Source of the DNA: Aegicerativicinus sediminis
GTDB lineage: Bacteria; Bacteroidota; Bacteroidia; Flavobacteriales; Flavobacteriaceae
Reading direction: 5' to 3'
Length of the DNA stretch: 64,000 nucleotides
NCBI RefSeq assembly: GCF_015476115.1
Contig: NZ_CP064295.1
Location: 248,001 to 312,000 of the forward strand
Position numbers and translations under genes: made by a program. A model generated the notes under the pieces. It made no database searches, had not been told where the DNA came from, and saw only the letters and a list, made by a program, of their open reading frames with translations. Positions 18,599 through 28,900 of the stretch are shown one piece after another; within the stretch, counting starts at the first letter, position 1, and every line of letters starts with the position of its first letter.

Positions 18599-18643
18599 TC
18601 GATAAAAAGTGTATTTTTAACCTTTACCGAAGGTATTTATCGA
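18599..18643. promoter_or_regulatory. Paired TCGATAAA / TTTATCGA motif, candidate operator
   Basis: 8-bp arms at 18599-18606 and 18636-18643 lie about 90 bases before the outer-membrane barrel gene. The design is similar to the 17483-17541 pair. Confidence 0.3.
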
Positions 18644-18730
18644 AAAATCAAATACTCTTAGCGAAAAAATAAGTCAAAGTTTAATGTTAAAAGTAGCTTT
18701 ACAGCCATAAACCCATCTACTATTTAACCT

Positions 18731-19456
18731 ATGAATAAGTTTATACTACTTATAGTTTTGTGCGTATGCACATCCTTCATTTCTTATTCTCAAGAATTTA
18801 CGGTCGGCGTTAAAGGAGGAGTCAATTATTCTTACATTGGCGACGTTTTGTCATTTGGAGGTTCGTACCAACAAGGTGCACCAAATATTACATATACACC
18901 AGACAATGAAATTGGAACGCAATTTGGGGGTTTTATAAATGTTGAATTTGGAAAATTTTTTATAAGACCTGAATTATTGTTCACCAAATTTAAGAATAGT
19001 TATGACTTTCCATTTAATAGATCTTATTGGAATAGTAAACGAATAGATATACCCATTATGTTTGGATATGAAGTATTCAAACCTATTTCCATCTACGCAG
19101 GACCAATTATAAATTCAACGTCTGATATGACCATTGATGGTGTTCAACAGCCAATAACTTTTGATAAACGCGATATAAACATTGGCGCTGGGATATTGGT
19201 GGATTTCGGAAGGTTCGGATTTGATGTTAGATATGAAATTAGTACAACGGAAGAGCCTCGACAAAGAACTGATTTTAATTATAACAGTGCTGGTTCACCG
19301 GGTTATGGTGTTAATGTGGCGGATATGATGCCTTACAAATTAGGGGTAATTTCTATTAGTGCCCACATTAATATTTTCTCCACTGATAAAGACAGAATAG
19401 GAAGTTTCTTTGGAGGATTATTCCGGGGGGATAAGTGTTACTGTCCATACGATTAA
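18731..19456 (+). CDS. Outer-membrane beta-barrel protein (PorT-like family)
   Basis: The protein has 241 residues with a signal peptide ending at SYSQ (about residue 20). Alternating beta-strands follow, starting with FTVGVKGGVNYSYIGD, a typical opening of the small eight- to ten-strand PorT-like barrels. Other strands are FFIRPELLFTKF, RIDIPIMFGYEVF and ISIYAGPIIN. It is expected in the outer membrane. No specific function can be assigned, and there is no T9SS neighbour here to support PorT itself. Confidence 0.75.
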   Translation: MNKFILLIVLCVCTSFISYSQEFTVGVKGGVNYSYIGDVLSFGGSYQQGAPNITYTPDNEIGTQFGGFINVEFGKFFIRPELLFTKFKNSYDFPFNRSYWNSKRIDIPIMFGYEVFKPISIYAGPIINSTSDMTIDGVQQPITFDKRDINIGAGILVDFGRFGFDVRYEISTTEEPRQRTDFNYNSAGSPGYGVNVADMMPYKLGVISISAHINIFSTDKDRIGSFFGGLFRGDKCYCPYD

Positions 19457-19478
19457 AAAAAAAGTACTGATAAATAAA

Positions 19479-19504
19479 AGAAGAGCCCCAAACGGGGCTC
19501 TTCT
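19479..19504 (+). terminator. Terminator hairpin after barrel gene
   Basis: The stem AGAAGAGCCCC/GGGGCTCTTCT is strong, but the T tract is poor. Confidence 0.6.
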
Positions 19505-19689
19505 CACTTTAACTAACCAACCAAATGTGACATCATCTTAAAGACATCTGTCTTAAACTACTAATCAATCACGATTTAGATATTTCAATTCTTGTGCCAA
19601 AGAATTAAGTAGAATTTTATATATGATTTATTTAACAATTTTATAAATCCTTTAAGAATGTCTATTTTGCCGCCAAATAATTCTTGAGT

Positions 19690-20955
19690 ATGGACTCCAC
19701 TCCCCTTATTAGTAACGACGGTATCGTCTTTGGCCTTTTAATGCTCGCATTAGGGTTTGTTTTTTATACTGAATCATTAAAAAAAGGATTTTGGCCAGTA
19801 TTTTACAAATATGTTCCTGGGCTATTGATGTGTTATTTAATTCCAGCCATATTTAATTCGGTTGGTTTAATTTCCGCAGACGTATCTAAAACTTATTTCA
19901 TTGCAAGCCGTTACTTACTGCCCGCTTCGCTAGTTTTATTAACAATAAGTATTGATTTAAAGGCGGTTTTCAATTTAGGTTGGAAAGCATTAGCAATGTT
20001 TTTTACCGGAACAATTGGAATTATTATTGGTGGCCCCATTGCAATACTTTTAATTTCAACCTTTTCACCTGAAACAGTAGGTGGGGTAGGTTTTGATGCT
20101 ACATGGAGAGGGCTTGCAACATTGGCAGGCAGTTGGATAGGCGGTGGTGCCAACCAAGCCGCAATGTTAGAAATTTATGAATATAATACGGAATTGTATG
20201 GAGGCATGGTTTTGGTGGACATAGTAGTCGCAAACATCTGGATGGCCATATTATTATTAGGTATTGGCAAAAGCAATAAAATAGATCGGTGGTTGAAAGC
20301 GGATAATTCAGCTATCGAGGAATTGAAACTTAAAGTCCAACAGTTTACAGATAAAATTGTTAAGATTCCTTCCCTTACAGACTATATAATTATTCTCACT
20401 TTCGCATTTGTGGCCGTGGGTATTGCACATTTTGGTGCTGATCATATTGCAAGTTTTTTAAATGAAAATTTTGAAAGTGTTCGAAATCCAAGGAGTCCAT
20501 TTTCTTCATTCGGAAGTGATTTCTTTTGGTTAATTTCAATTGCAACACTTATGGGTATAATTCTATCTTTTACTCCAGCAAAAAATTATGAGGGTGCAGG
20601 AGCAAGTAAAATTGGAAGTGTATTTATCTACATATTAGTAGCGACCATAGGTATGAAAATGGATCTTTTGAAAATATTTGAAAATCCAGGGCTTATCCTT
20701 ATTGGTTTAGTTTGGATGGCTATACATGCTGGCTTATTAATCTTAGTGGCCAAATTAATTAAGGCTCCTTACTTCTTCATGGCCGTTGGAAGCCAGGCAA
20801 ATGTAGGTGGAGCTGCCTCTGCCCCAGTTGTTGCTGCAGCATTTCATCCTTCACTTGCAACTGTAGGGGCACTACTGGCGGTATTTGGTTATGTGGTCGG
20901 AACTTATGGCGCAATCCTTTGCGCAGAATTGATGAAAATTGCCGCTGCAGGTTAG
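19690..20955 (+). CDS. DUF819 family integral membrane protein
   Basis: About 421 residues from the ATG at 19690; a TTG two codons earlier is less likely. Roughly 10-12 hydrophobic segments are visible. Gly-rich family signatures are present (GLATLAGSWIGGGANQAAM in the first half; SQANVGGAASAPVVAAAF near the end) and appear as two related halves, suggesting an inverted-repeat transporter fold. The family is widely annotated as DUF819/YjcL and its substrate is not established. The gene ends 42 bases before a DUF4369 lipoprotein, possibly co-transcribed. Confidence 0.82.
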   Translation: MDSTPLISNDGIVFGLLMLALGFVFYTESLKKGFWPVFYKYVPGLLMCYLIPAIFNSVGLISADVSKTYFIASRYLLPASLVLLTISIDLKAVFNLGWKALAMFFTGTIGIIIGGPIAILLISTFSPETVGGVGFDATWRGLATLAGSWIGGGANQAAMLEIYEYNTELYGGMVLVDIVVANIWMAILLLGIGKSNKIDRWLKADNSAIEELKLKVQQFTDKIVKIPSLTDYIIILTFAFVAVGIAHFGADHIASFLNENFESVRNPRSPFSSFGSDFFWLISIATLMGIILSFTPAKNYEGAGASKIGSVFIYILVATIGMKMDLLKIFENPGLILIGLVWMAIHAGLLILVAKLIKAPYFFMAVGSQANVGGAASAPVVAAAFHPSLATVGALLAVFGYVVGTYGAILCAELMKIAAAG

Positions 20956-20997
20956 TAATTAAGAAAATTTAATAGCATATTTGCGCCAAATTTTGGA

Positions 20998-21696
20998 ATG
21001 ATGAAACAAGTTGTAGCTGCCGTTGCATTACTTATATTGTTCGGTTGTAAAGAGGAGACCAATTTTACCCTAGAAGGCCAAATTAAAGGTCTAAAAAAAG
21101 GAGTAGTTTATTTGGAACGCTTTCAAGATAGCACCTATAATGTTATTGACTCGGTTGTTATAAATGGAAATGAAAATTTTACGATTAAAACTCAACTTGA
21201 AGAGCCTGAGGTTTTGTTTTTACGTTTAGACAAAAATTCAAAGGAGGATGATTTGGTATCATTTTTTGCTGACGAGGGCATTACCAAAGTTTCAAGCACA
21301 TTAAAAAACTTTTATTTTGATGCTTCGATTGAAGGCACAAAACAACAACAACTGTTAGAGGATTATTTAAAAATGATGGGCAAATTCAATGATGAAAATT
21401 TGGACCTCATTAAATCGTCCATTCAAAATAATAACAACTCTGACTCAATAAATAAGATTGACTATCAATCAAAATTTGACCAACTTATCAGGAGAAAATA
21501 TCTGTATACTATAAATTTTGCTGTAAACAATAGAGGAAGTGAGGTTGCTCCATATTTGGCGGTTTATGAAATACCCGATGCCAATATTAAGCTTCTGGAC
21601 ACTATTTATAATTCTCTTCCAGAGAAAATTAAAACCTCTAAATATGGTAAGGAACTCGAAACTGTTCTAAAACAGCGAAAAAACGATTCCTTATAA
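20998..21696 (+). CDS. DUF4369 lipoprotein without a thioredoxin domain
   Basis: The protein has 232 residues with a lipobox ending at Cys17 (LLILFGC). The N-terminal ~100 residues match the DUF4369 pattern (FTLEGQIKGLKKGVVYLERF, VIDSVVINGNENFTIKT). In Bacteroidota this domain usually precedes a TlpA/thioredoxin-like redox domain. Here the protein stops after a helical segment with no CxxC motif, so it is a lone DUF4369 protein. It is probably tethered to the outer membrane. It overlaps the convergent gene at 21691 by six bases. Confidence 0.75.
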   Translation: MMKQVVAAVALLILFGCKEETNFTLEGQIKGLKKGVVYLERFQDSTYNVIDSVVINGNENFTIKTQLEEPEVLFLRLDKNSKEDDLVSFFADEGITKVSSTLKNFYFDASIEGTKQQQLLEDYLKMMGKFNDENLDLIKSSIQNNNNSDSINKIDYQSKFDQLIRRKYLYTINFAVNNRGSEVAPYLAVYEIPDANIKLLDTIYNSLPEKIKTSKYGKELETVLKQRKNDSL

Positions 21697-21954
21697 TTTA
21701 TTTACCCTATCAACTAGCTTACTAGCTTCTTGGTCTAATTCACTTTGAACCCCTTTAAAATGGGTTTTACTATTTTCTAACTTTCTTTGATTGACTTTTA
21801 CCATTAAATCATCGAAGGTTTTAATGGCATCATCAATAATTGCCTCACTCTCTTTGGTGGCACCCTCGTTCGTATTTTCCCAGTAATAGACTGAATCGAT
21901 TATATCTCCCAAAACATTATTAATGTCCTTCTTTAGATTTCTTTTACTTGCCAT
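21691..21954 (-). CDS. Small helical hypothetical protein
   Basis: The protein has 87 residues, has no signal peptide or membrane segment, and is predicted to be all-helical and highly charged (KKDINNVLGDIIDSVYYWEN, FDDLMVKVNQRKLEN, LVDRVNKL). It lies 30 bases after queD on the same strand and is probably the last gene of the idi-queD transcript. I do not recognise the family. Its 3' end overlaps the convergent lipoprotein gene. Confidence 0.6.
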   Translation of the reverse strand: MASKRNLKKDINNVLGDIIDSVYYWENTNEGATKESEAIIDDAIKTFDDLMVKVNQRKLENSKTHFKGVQSELDQEASKLVDRVNKL

Positions 21955-21984
21955 ATTATAAAATTTTAAAAAGTTAGTGAGTTT

Positions 21985-22398
21985 TTATCCTGAATACTTC
22001 ACGAAATTACGTTCTGTTTCATAAAGAATAATTTCTAATTCTTGGTCCGCTTTAATATGCGGGCGAAGTCTATTGTAAATAACTATCGCAATATTTTCTG
22101 TTGTAGGATTTAACGATTTAAATTCCTCTGTTTCTAAATTTAGATTTTTATGGTCGAAAGCCTCTTCAATTTCTCTATAAATTATATCCTTCAATTTTTT
22201 GAGATTTAAAACAAATCCTGTTTCAGAATCCACAGTTCCAGTTACACTAACAACCAAATCATAATTATGACCATGATATTTTGGGTTACTACACTTCCCA
22301 AAAACTTCTAAATTCTTTTCATCACTCCATTCTGGTTTAAATAACCTATGAGCAGCATTAAAATGTGCCTTTCGAGAAACTGTTACTTTGTTATCCAT
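21985..22398 (-). CDS. queD: 6-carboxytetrahydropterin synthase / 6-pyruvoyl-tetrahydropterin synthase family
   Basis: The protein has 137 residues. It converts dihydroneopterin triphosphate to 6-carboxytetrahydropterin in queuosine/7-deazaguanine synthesis. The zinc-binding His17 (in NAAHRL), His42 and His44 (in YHGHNYD) and the catalytic Cys36 (in FGKCSNP) are present, as is the DHKNLN motif. Its ATG shares one base with the stop of idi (TAATG), so the two are translationally coupled although their pathways differ. No other que genes lie in the window. Confidence 0.88.
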   Translation of the reverse strand: MDNKVTVSRKAHFNAAHRLFKPEWSDEKNLEVFGKCSNPKYHGHNYDLVVSVTGTVDSETGFVLNLKKLKDIIYREIEEAFDHKNLNLETEEFKSLNPTTENIAIVIYNRLRPHIKADQELEIILYETERNFVKYSG

Positions 22399-22919
22399 TA
22401 TTCGATATTTATCGCCTCGTAAAACTTATCAAAAATGATTTTAAACCAAACTGTATATATTTCGGGATTCAGGTTCATGTCTTGTTTAACATCGTGCAAA
22501 GACATCCATTTCCACGACTCGACTTCTTCTGGGTTAATGGCAGGTTCATCATTATACATTCCCGTTAGGATGTGGTCATATTCATGTTCTGTTAAGCCAT
22601 TATCAAAGGGTGCTTTATAAATAAAAGATTGGGAATCGGTAAGCTCAGTAGTAAATCCCATTTCTTCCATTAGACGTCTTTTTCCTGCTTCTACATTGGT
22701 TTCACCGTCTCTCTGATGGCTACAACATGTATTTGTCCACAATCCAGGAGAATGGTATTTGGTTTTGGCCCGTTGTTGTAATAACAATTGGCCCTTATTG
22801 TTAAAAACAAAAACCGAAAACGCCCTATGCAAAAGGCCTTTCTCATGAGCCTCCATTTTAGGCATTAATCCTATCTTTTCGTCTTGTTCATTAACGAGAA
22901 TAACTAGTTCTTCCTTCAT
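22398..22919 (-). CDS. idi: Isopentenyl-diphosphate delta-isomerase, type I (Nudix)
   Basis: The protein has 173 residues from the ATG at 22919; a TTG three codons upstream is less likely. It interconverts isopentenyl and dimethylallyl diphosphate. Family residues are visible: His25 and His31 near the N-terminus, the catalytic Cys66 and His68 in WTNTCCSHQR, the Nudix-like EAGKRRLMEEMGF helix and the catalytic Glu in HEYDH. Cytosolic, supplying isoprenoid precursors for quinones and carotenoids. It is the first gene of the idi-queD-orf87 unit. Confidence 0.92.
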   Translation of the reverse strand: MKEELVILVNEQDEKIGLMPKMEAHEKGLLHRAFSVFVFNNKGQLLLQQRAKTKYHSPGLWTNTCCSHQRDGETNVEAGKRRLMEEMGFTTELTDSQSFIYKAPFDNGLTEHEYDHILTGMYNDEPAINPEEVESWKWMSLHDVKQDMNLNPEIYTVWFKIIFDKFYEAINIE

Positions 22920-22997
22920 ATAATTCAAAAATAAGATTGATTACCGAAAATCCCACTCGGTTTATGGAATAATTAAGGAAGTTGTATTTCTTAACCC

Positions 22998-23028
22998 AAA
23001 GAAAAGCCACCTTAACTTTAGGTGGCTT
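22998..23028 (-). terminator. Rho-independent terminator of the surface-protein operon
   Basis: On the minus strand the stem AAGCCACCTAA/TTAGGTGGCTT-type hairpin is followed by a T-rich tract. It lies just past the OmpA gene stop codon. Confidence 0.7.
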
Positions 23029-23050
23029 AAAAAAATAATGTGCAATTATC

Positions 23051-24988
23051 TCACATGCTTGAGATAATAAACTCTGATCTCCTATTAAGTTGGTGTTCCT
23101 CTTCCGAACATTCAACACCATCCGTGCATTTGTTAACAGGTTCAGATTCTCCAAAACCATTAGCTATAAGTCGTTCTGGATCGATTCCCTTTCCAATTAA
23201 ATATTCCCTTGTAGATTTAGCCCTTCTATCAGATAACGACAAATTGTAAGGTGCTTCCCCCCTACTATCGGTATGACTTCTAATATCGAGTTTCATTGAT
23301 GGATAGGTTTTAAGTACAACCAATACCTTTTCTAATTCAACCGATGCATCATATCGTATTTTCGAATCGTCAAAATCAAAATAAATTATAGGAATATCAA
23401 GAGTTTTAGCAAGGTCGTCACCTACACCAACTTCTTGCGCATCGAGTTCCATGAATAATTCCATTTGCAAATCCTGAGATGTTTTCGGAGTTACTATTCG
23501 CTTTTCATCTCCAATATATTTTTCCTGCTCCACCCTTACTAAATAATCTTTATCACAATTAACTAAGAATTTAAACAATCCTTTTTCATCCGTATTTTTG
23601 GTTTCCAATAATTTTCCTTCGCTATCATATAATGAAACCACCGCTTCGGAAATTGGTTCGGTAGAATCTAAATCCTTGACAATGCCGTTTAAATTTTGTT
23701 CGCAATCCAATATTGTAAAACCGTAAATATCATCATCCCCTTTTCCCCCTTTTCTGTTAGAAGTAAAAAAGCCTTGTTTCAATGCAACACTTTCGTAATA
23801 GGCAAAATCGTCCATTGGGCTATTAATTGGTTTCCCAACATTTTCAACTTTAAATTCCATACCTCCTTCAGCGAAATTTTTTTCAAAATCCCGAATAACA
23901 AAAATATCTAATGAACCTAAACCAGGATATCCGTTTGAAGCAAAATAAAGGTCCCCTTTACTATTTATAAACGGGAAGGATTCCTCTCCTTCTGTATTTA
24001 CTAAAGACCCAAGATTCTCTGGATTCCCAAATGTTCCATCAGGTTTTAAATTTGCACGAAAAATATCTGAAAGTCCCACATTGCCTTCCATATCCGAAGC
24101 AAAATACATTGCTGTTCCATCTGCATTAATCGATGGATGCGCTACACTATATTCACTTGAATTAAAATGAACCGGCTGTATGTCAGCCCAACTTTCTCCT
24201 TTTTTTATTGCTCTATAAATTTGAAGGCGATTAACCCCATCCTTTCCCTTTGTTTTTTTCTTGTCGTAAAAATTATTTCGTGTAAAAAACAGGAACTTAC
24301 CATCTGGAGTTATCGCAATTGAAGACTCATGTACTTTCGTATTAATTGGCTCACCTAATCCTACTACTTCACCATACTTGTTATTACCATCATTGGTAGC
24401 GGTATAGATATCTAGAAATGGTTGTTCATTCCAATTATAATTTTTGCCACCACCTCGAGTTGAGGAAAAGTAAATTTTGCCATTGTACAAATAACCTCCA
24501 AAATCAGATAATTTTGAATTTATTGGAAGGTTGTAAACTTTAGCCTCATAATTACTAGCGGCTTCAATAGTGGCCAAATAATCTACATCATTTATAAATG
24601 CTGCAGCTCTAGAATCTTCGGGTTTTTCCTCATTGAATTTTCTCATGTAATTGTCAGCTTCTTCATATTTTTCAATACTTTTCAAAGCCTGTGAATATCT
24701 GAAATAATATTCCGGATCAACTTGCACGTCTTCCATCTCCATAAGCTTAGCGTACCACTTTACAGCATCCCTCATTTTGTTATTGAAATAAAAGGAATTG
24801 CCAAGTTTCATGAAAAGTTCGGCTGACTCATAACCGTCTTCTGCCACCTTAAGCAACACTTCACTCGTTTTAATGTAGGCGAGTTTATCATATTTCTTAT
24901 CAATGCGCTGAACTTTCTTTTCCTGTGCAAACAAAATGCTCAGGTTGAAAAGAAGGACAATTAGTAAATAAATTCTAGGTTGTTTCAT
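23051..24988 (-). CDS. OmpA-family protein with TPR and PD40 beta-propeller (PorE/SprE-operon type)
   Basis: The protein has 645 residues with a signal peptide ending at LFAQ. Domain order is: TPR-like helices (about 30-140), a WD40/PD40-like propeller with repeated GKIYFSSTRGGG, GKFLFFTRNN and GTAMYFASD motifs (about 165-410), a small CarboxypepD-like fold (about 430-500), and a C-terminal OmpA peptidoglycan-binding domain (IYFDFDDSKIRYDASVELE, then NLSLSDRRAKSTREYLIGKG). This architecture commonly accompanies PorP/SprF genes beside T9SS type B surface proteins and probably anchors the surface complex to the cell wall. It is the last gene of the operon, 12 bases after the porP-like gene. Confidence 0.85.
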   Translation of the reverse strand: MKQPRIYLLIVLLFNLSILFAQEKKVQRIDKKYDKLAYIKTSEVLLKVAEDGYESAELFMKLGNSFYFNNKMRDAVKWYAKLMEMEDVQVDPEYYFRYSQALKSIEKYEEADNYMRKFNEEKPEDSRAAAFINDVDYLATIEAASNYEAKVYNLPINSKLSDFGGYLYNGKIYFSSTRGGGKNYNWNEQPFLDIYTATNDGNNKYGEVVGLGEPINTKVHESSIAITPDGKFLFFTRNNFYDKKKTKGKDGVNRLQIYRAIKKGESWADIQPVHFNSSEYSVAHPSINADGTAMYFASDMEGNVGLSDIFRANLKPDGTFGNPENLGSLVNTEGEESFPFINSKGDLYFASNGYPGLGSLDIFVIRDFEKNFAEGGMEFKVENVGKPINSPMDDFAYYESVALKQGFFTSNRKGGKGDDDIYGFTILDCEQNLNGIVKDLDSTEPISEAVVSLYDSEGKLLETKNTDEKGLFKFLVNCDKDYLVRVEQEKYIGDEKRIVTPKTSQDLQMELFMELDAQEVGVGDDLAKTLDIPIIYFDFDDSKIRYDASVELEKVLVVLKTYPSMKLDIRSHTDSRGEAPYNLSLSDRRAKSTREYLIGKGIDPERLIANGFGESEPVNKCTDGVECSEEEHQLNRRSEFIISSM

Positions 24989-25000
24989 AACAATTAGTGT

Positions 25001-25930
25001 TTAAAAAAATCTGGGGGATATAAAGACATCATCATTAATTAAATCAAATTCAAATCTTAAAAATAATTCATGTGACCCACTATTATAATTATTTAGCCTT
25101 GAAGTTTCCCAATCATATGCATAGCCAATCATTAGTTTATCAGTTAATTGAAATCCAACTAGTCCGCTCATTGCGGCACTCCATCGATAGGCTACGCCAA
25201 CGGTCAACTTCTCATTAAAGAGGAAATTAGCAGATGTATCAATTTGAAGTGGAGCCCCCGACACAGCCTTAAGCAATACAGCTGGCTTAAATTTCAAACT
25301 TGGATTAATATCGAAGACATAACCTGAAATCAAATAATGATTGATTCTTTCTTGAGAAACATATGACTCGGCACCTGTTTCATTTGCATAATATCGAGTT
25401 CTCAATAATGATGGAGCAGAATACCCGATATAGAATTTCTCGGTATAATAATAGAGTCCAAATCCTATGTTCGGATAAAACCGATTATCCACATTTTGCA
25501 TAAAGTCGGCTTCAGAAGGATTTTCCGGATTGGTTTTACTGTAATCGATATTAAGGAAATTCCCCCCCGCCTTAAGCCCAAAAGCCAATTTGCCTAAGGA
25601 ATCGGTTTTAATGGTGTATGAAAAATCTACGTTGAAATGTGTTTGGGTCTGAATCCATATCTCATCGCGCATTAGCGAAACTCCAATACCAATATTTTCA
25701 TTGCTTAGAGGCGTATGGCCAGCCAACGTCATGGTTCTAGGCGCTCCCTCTAATCCTATCCATTGTGCCCTATAAAGCCCATTAATATTCATGGTTTCCC
25801 TAGAACCAGCATAAGCAGGATTTACAACAATAGTGTTATACATATATTGGGTGTATTGAGCGTCTTGCTGTGCATGGCTAAATATGCTAGACAGCCCAAT
25901 TAAAATTAACAATTTGGGTATTTTATTCAT
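25001..25930 (-). CDS. PorP/SprF family type IX secretion outer-membrane protein
   Basis: About 309 residues from the ATG at 25930, which opens the signal peptide (MNKIPKLLILIGLSSIFSHA); an upstream ATG at 25957 is possible. After the signal comes the family hallmark QDAQYTQYMYNTIVVNPAYAG, then GLYRAQWIGLEGAPRT and repeated amphipathic strands ending in HELFLRFEFDL. PorP/SprF proteins are outer-membrane partners needed for secretion or attachment of T9SS type B substrates; SprF in Flavobacterium johnsoniae acts on SprB. Here it lies 47 bases after the giant repeat protein and is presumably its dedicated partner. Confidence 0.9.
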   Translation of the reverse strand: MNKIPKLLILIGLSSIFSHAQQDAQYTQYMYNTIVVNPAYAGSRETMNINGLYRAQWIGLEGAPRTMTLAGHTPLSNENIGIGVSLMRDEIWIQTQTHFNVDFSYTIKTDSLGKLAFGLKAGGNFLNIDYSKTNPENPSEADFMQNVDNRFYPNIGFGLYYYTEKFYIGYSAPSLLRTRYYANETGAESYVSQERINHYLISGYVFDINPSLKFKPAVLLKAVSGAPLQIDTSANFLFNEKLTVGVAYRWSAAMSGLVGFQLTDKLMIGYAYDWETSRLNNYNSGSHELFLRFEFDLINDDVFISPRFF

Positions 25931-25977
25931 TTGTGAATATACTATTTTATAGATCATTCCTCAGATTCCTATTCAGA

Positions 25978-28900
25978 TTAACGTTGTATGTAAATTGGAC
26001 CAGCCTTAGATCTCATCGATTCTCCGTCATAATAATTCAAAACATAATAATAGACCCCTGCAGGTAATTTGTCGCCTTTTCTAATGGTAATTCTACCTTC
26101 AGAGATACCTATAAAATAAGGCCCCTCATGATAAGCATCCTTATCATAAACTAAAACACCCCATCGATTATAAATCTTTACATTATTTTGAGGGTAATTC
26201 TCTAATCCACCTATTTTAAAAGCATCATTTTGACCGTCGTTGTCATCCGGGGATATGGCGTCATAGACAATAAGTTCAGGACCTGTTAGATATATTACCG
26301 TAGGATCATTATCTGGTTCTCCATCGAAATTTCCTTGAGCATCCGGTGTTTCAATAGTATCATCGCCCGCATCCGAAATATCATAAATCATAGGTCCATA
26401 GGCCTCTTTACCGGCAGCCTCTGCACTATTTTCAATAAAACCTCTAGCCATATCCGATGGAACTATTGTATAGGAAGCAGTAACACTTCCAACTTCACCA
26501 GGATAAAGTGTACCCGGACTTATAGGAAGATTTAAAATACCGAGTACTCCATCATTTATTGTTATATCCTCTATTACTGTATTTCCGGTATTGAAAACCC
26601 TGAAAGTATAAGTGATAATATCTCCTACATAACCATTGCCACTAATTTCAGCCGTCTTAAATAATGCCATATTAGAATTACACTTAAGAACATCTGTTTG
26701 ACTAATTGTTATAGTCTCACTACTGGTACAACCTGATTCAGGGTCAGTTATTGTTACCGTATAGTCACCCGGCTCTCCTATTTCAATTGAAGTAGAAGTT
26801 TCGCCCGTGTTCCATTCAAAGGAGAAATCACTTTCAAAAATACTGCTACTTGCATCCAAAATTATCCTTCTCCTAATACAAGTAAGCTCAGTGGATTCAC
26901 TAGTGATAAGTGCAGTAGGAACGTCGATATTTTCTAAAATATCAATACTAAAGCTATCAGAACAACCAGAACTTTCATTTGTTACTGTTACCGTATAGGT
27001 ACCTGGCATTGTAACGTCAATACTGGAAGTTGTTTCACCAGTATTCCAACTATAACTAGCTGTGCCATCCACTGTACTACCAATAGCATCTAAAGTAATA
27101 CTAGTAACAATACAATTTAATTCTGTTTCAGTTGAAGTTATCAGGGCGGTTGGTTTAGACAATATACCCAATACTAGTGTTTGATCTGCCCCACAGTTTT
27201 GACCTTCTATAGTTAAGTTCTGTGGCGTGGTATAAGTTTCACCATTTACCGCCCAAGTATAAGATTCACCTTCACAAATTTGAACATTTGTAACTACATC
27301 TACTGGCTGTGTGCCGCTGACATCCCAGCTACAGGTCGCATCGTTGAAGGTCGCAGTCTCCCAGCATTCAAGGTCCGTAGGCTCGGCTGGCTGTGTGCCG
27401 CTGACATCCCAGCTACAGGTCGCATCGTTGAAGGTCGCAGTCTCCCAGCATTCAAGGTCCGTAGGCTCGGCTGGCTGTGTGCCGCTGACATCCCAGCTAC
27501 AGGTCGCATCGTTGAAGGTCGCAGTCTCCCAGCATTCAAGGTCCGTAGGCTCGGCTGGCTGTGTGCCGCTGACATCCCAGCTACAGGTCGCATCGTTGAA
27601 GGTCGCAGTCTCCCAGCATTCAAGGTCCGTAGGCTCGGCTGGCTGTGTGCCGCTGACATCCCAGCTACAGGTCGCATCGTTGAAGGTCGCAGTCTCCCAG
27701 CATTCAAGGTCCGTAGGCTCGGCTGGCTGTGTGCCGCTGACATCCCAGCTACAGGTCGCATCGTTGAAGGTCGCAGTCTCCCAGCATTCAAGGTCCGTAG
27801 GCTCGGCTGGCTGTGTGCCGCTGACATCCCAGCTACAGGTCGCATCGTTGAAGGTCGCAGTCTCCCAGCATTCAAGGTCCGTAGGCTCGGCTGGCTGTGT
27901 GCCGCTGACATCCCAGCTACAGGTCGCATCGTTGAAGGTCGCAGTCTCCCAGCATTCAAGGTCCGTAGGCTCGGCTGGCTGTGTGCCGCTGACATCCCAG
28001 CTACAGGTCGCATCGTTGAAGGTCGCAGTCTCCCAGCATTCAAGGTCCGTAGGCTCGGCTGGCTGTGTGCCGCTGACATCCCAGCTACAGGTCGCATCGT
28101 TGAAGGTCGCAGTCTCCCAGCATTCAAGGTCCGTAGGCTCGGCTGGCTGTGTGCCGCTGACATCCCAGCTACAGGTCGCATCGTTGAAGGTCGCAGTCTC
28201 CCAGCATTCAAGGTCCGTAGGCTCGGCTGGCTGTGTGCCGCTGACATCCCAGCTACAGGTCGCATCGTTGAAGGTCGCAGTCTCCCAGCATTCAAGGTCC
28301 GTAGGCTCGGCTGGCTGTGTGCCGCTGACATCCCAGCTACAGGTCGCATCGTTGAAGGTCGCAGTCTCCCAGCATTCAAGGTCCGTAGGCTCGGCTGGCT
28401 GTGTGCCGCTGACATCCCAGCTACAGGTCGCATCGTTGAAGGTCGCAGTCTCCCAGCATTCAAGGTCCGTAGGCTCGGCTGGCTGTGTGCCGCTGACATC
28501 CCAGCTACAGGTCGCATCGTTGAAGGTCGCAGTCTCCCAGCATTCAAGGTCCGTAGGCTCGGCTGGCTGTGTGCCGCTGACATCCCAGCTACAGGTCGCA
28601 TCGTTGAAGGTCGCAGTCTCCCAGCATTCAAGGTCCGTAGGCTCGGCTGGCTGTGTGCCGCTGACATCCCAGCTACAGGTCGCATCGTTGAAGGTCGCAG
28701 TCTCCCAGCATTCAAGGTCCGTAGGCTCGGCTGGCTGTGTGCCGCTGACATCCCAGCTACAGGTCGCATCGTTGAAGGTCGCAGTCTCCCAGCATTCAAG
28801 GTCCGTAGGCTCGGCTGGCTGTGTGCCGCTGACATCCCAGCTACAGGTCGCATCGTTGAAGGTCGCAGTCTCCCAGCATTCAAGGTCCGTAGGCTCGGCT

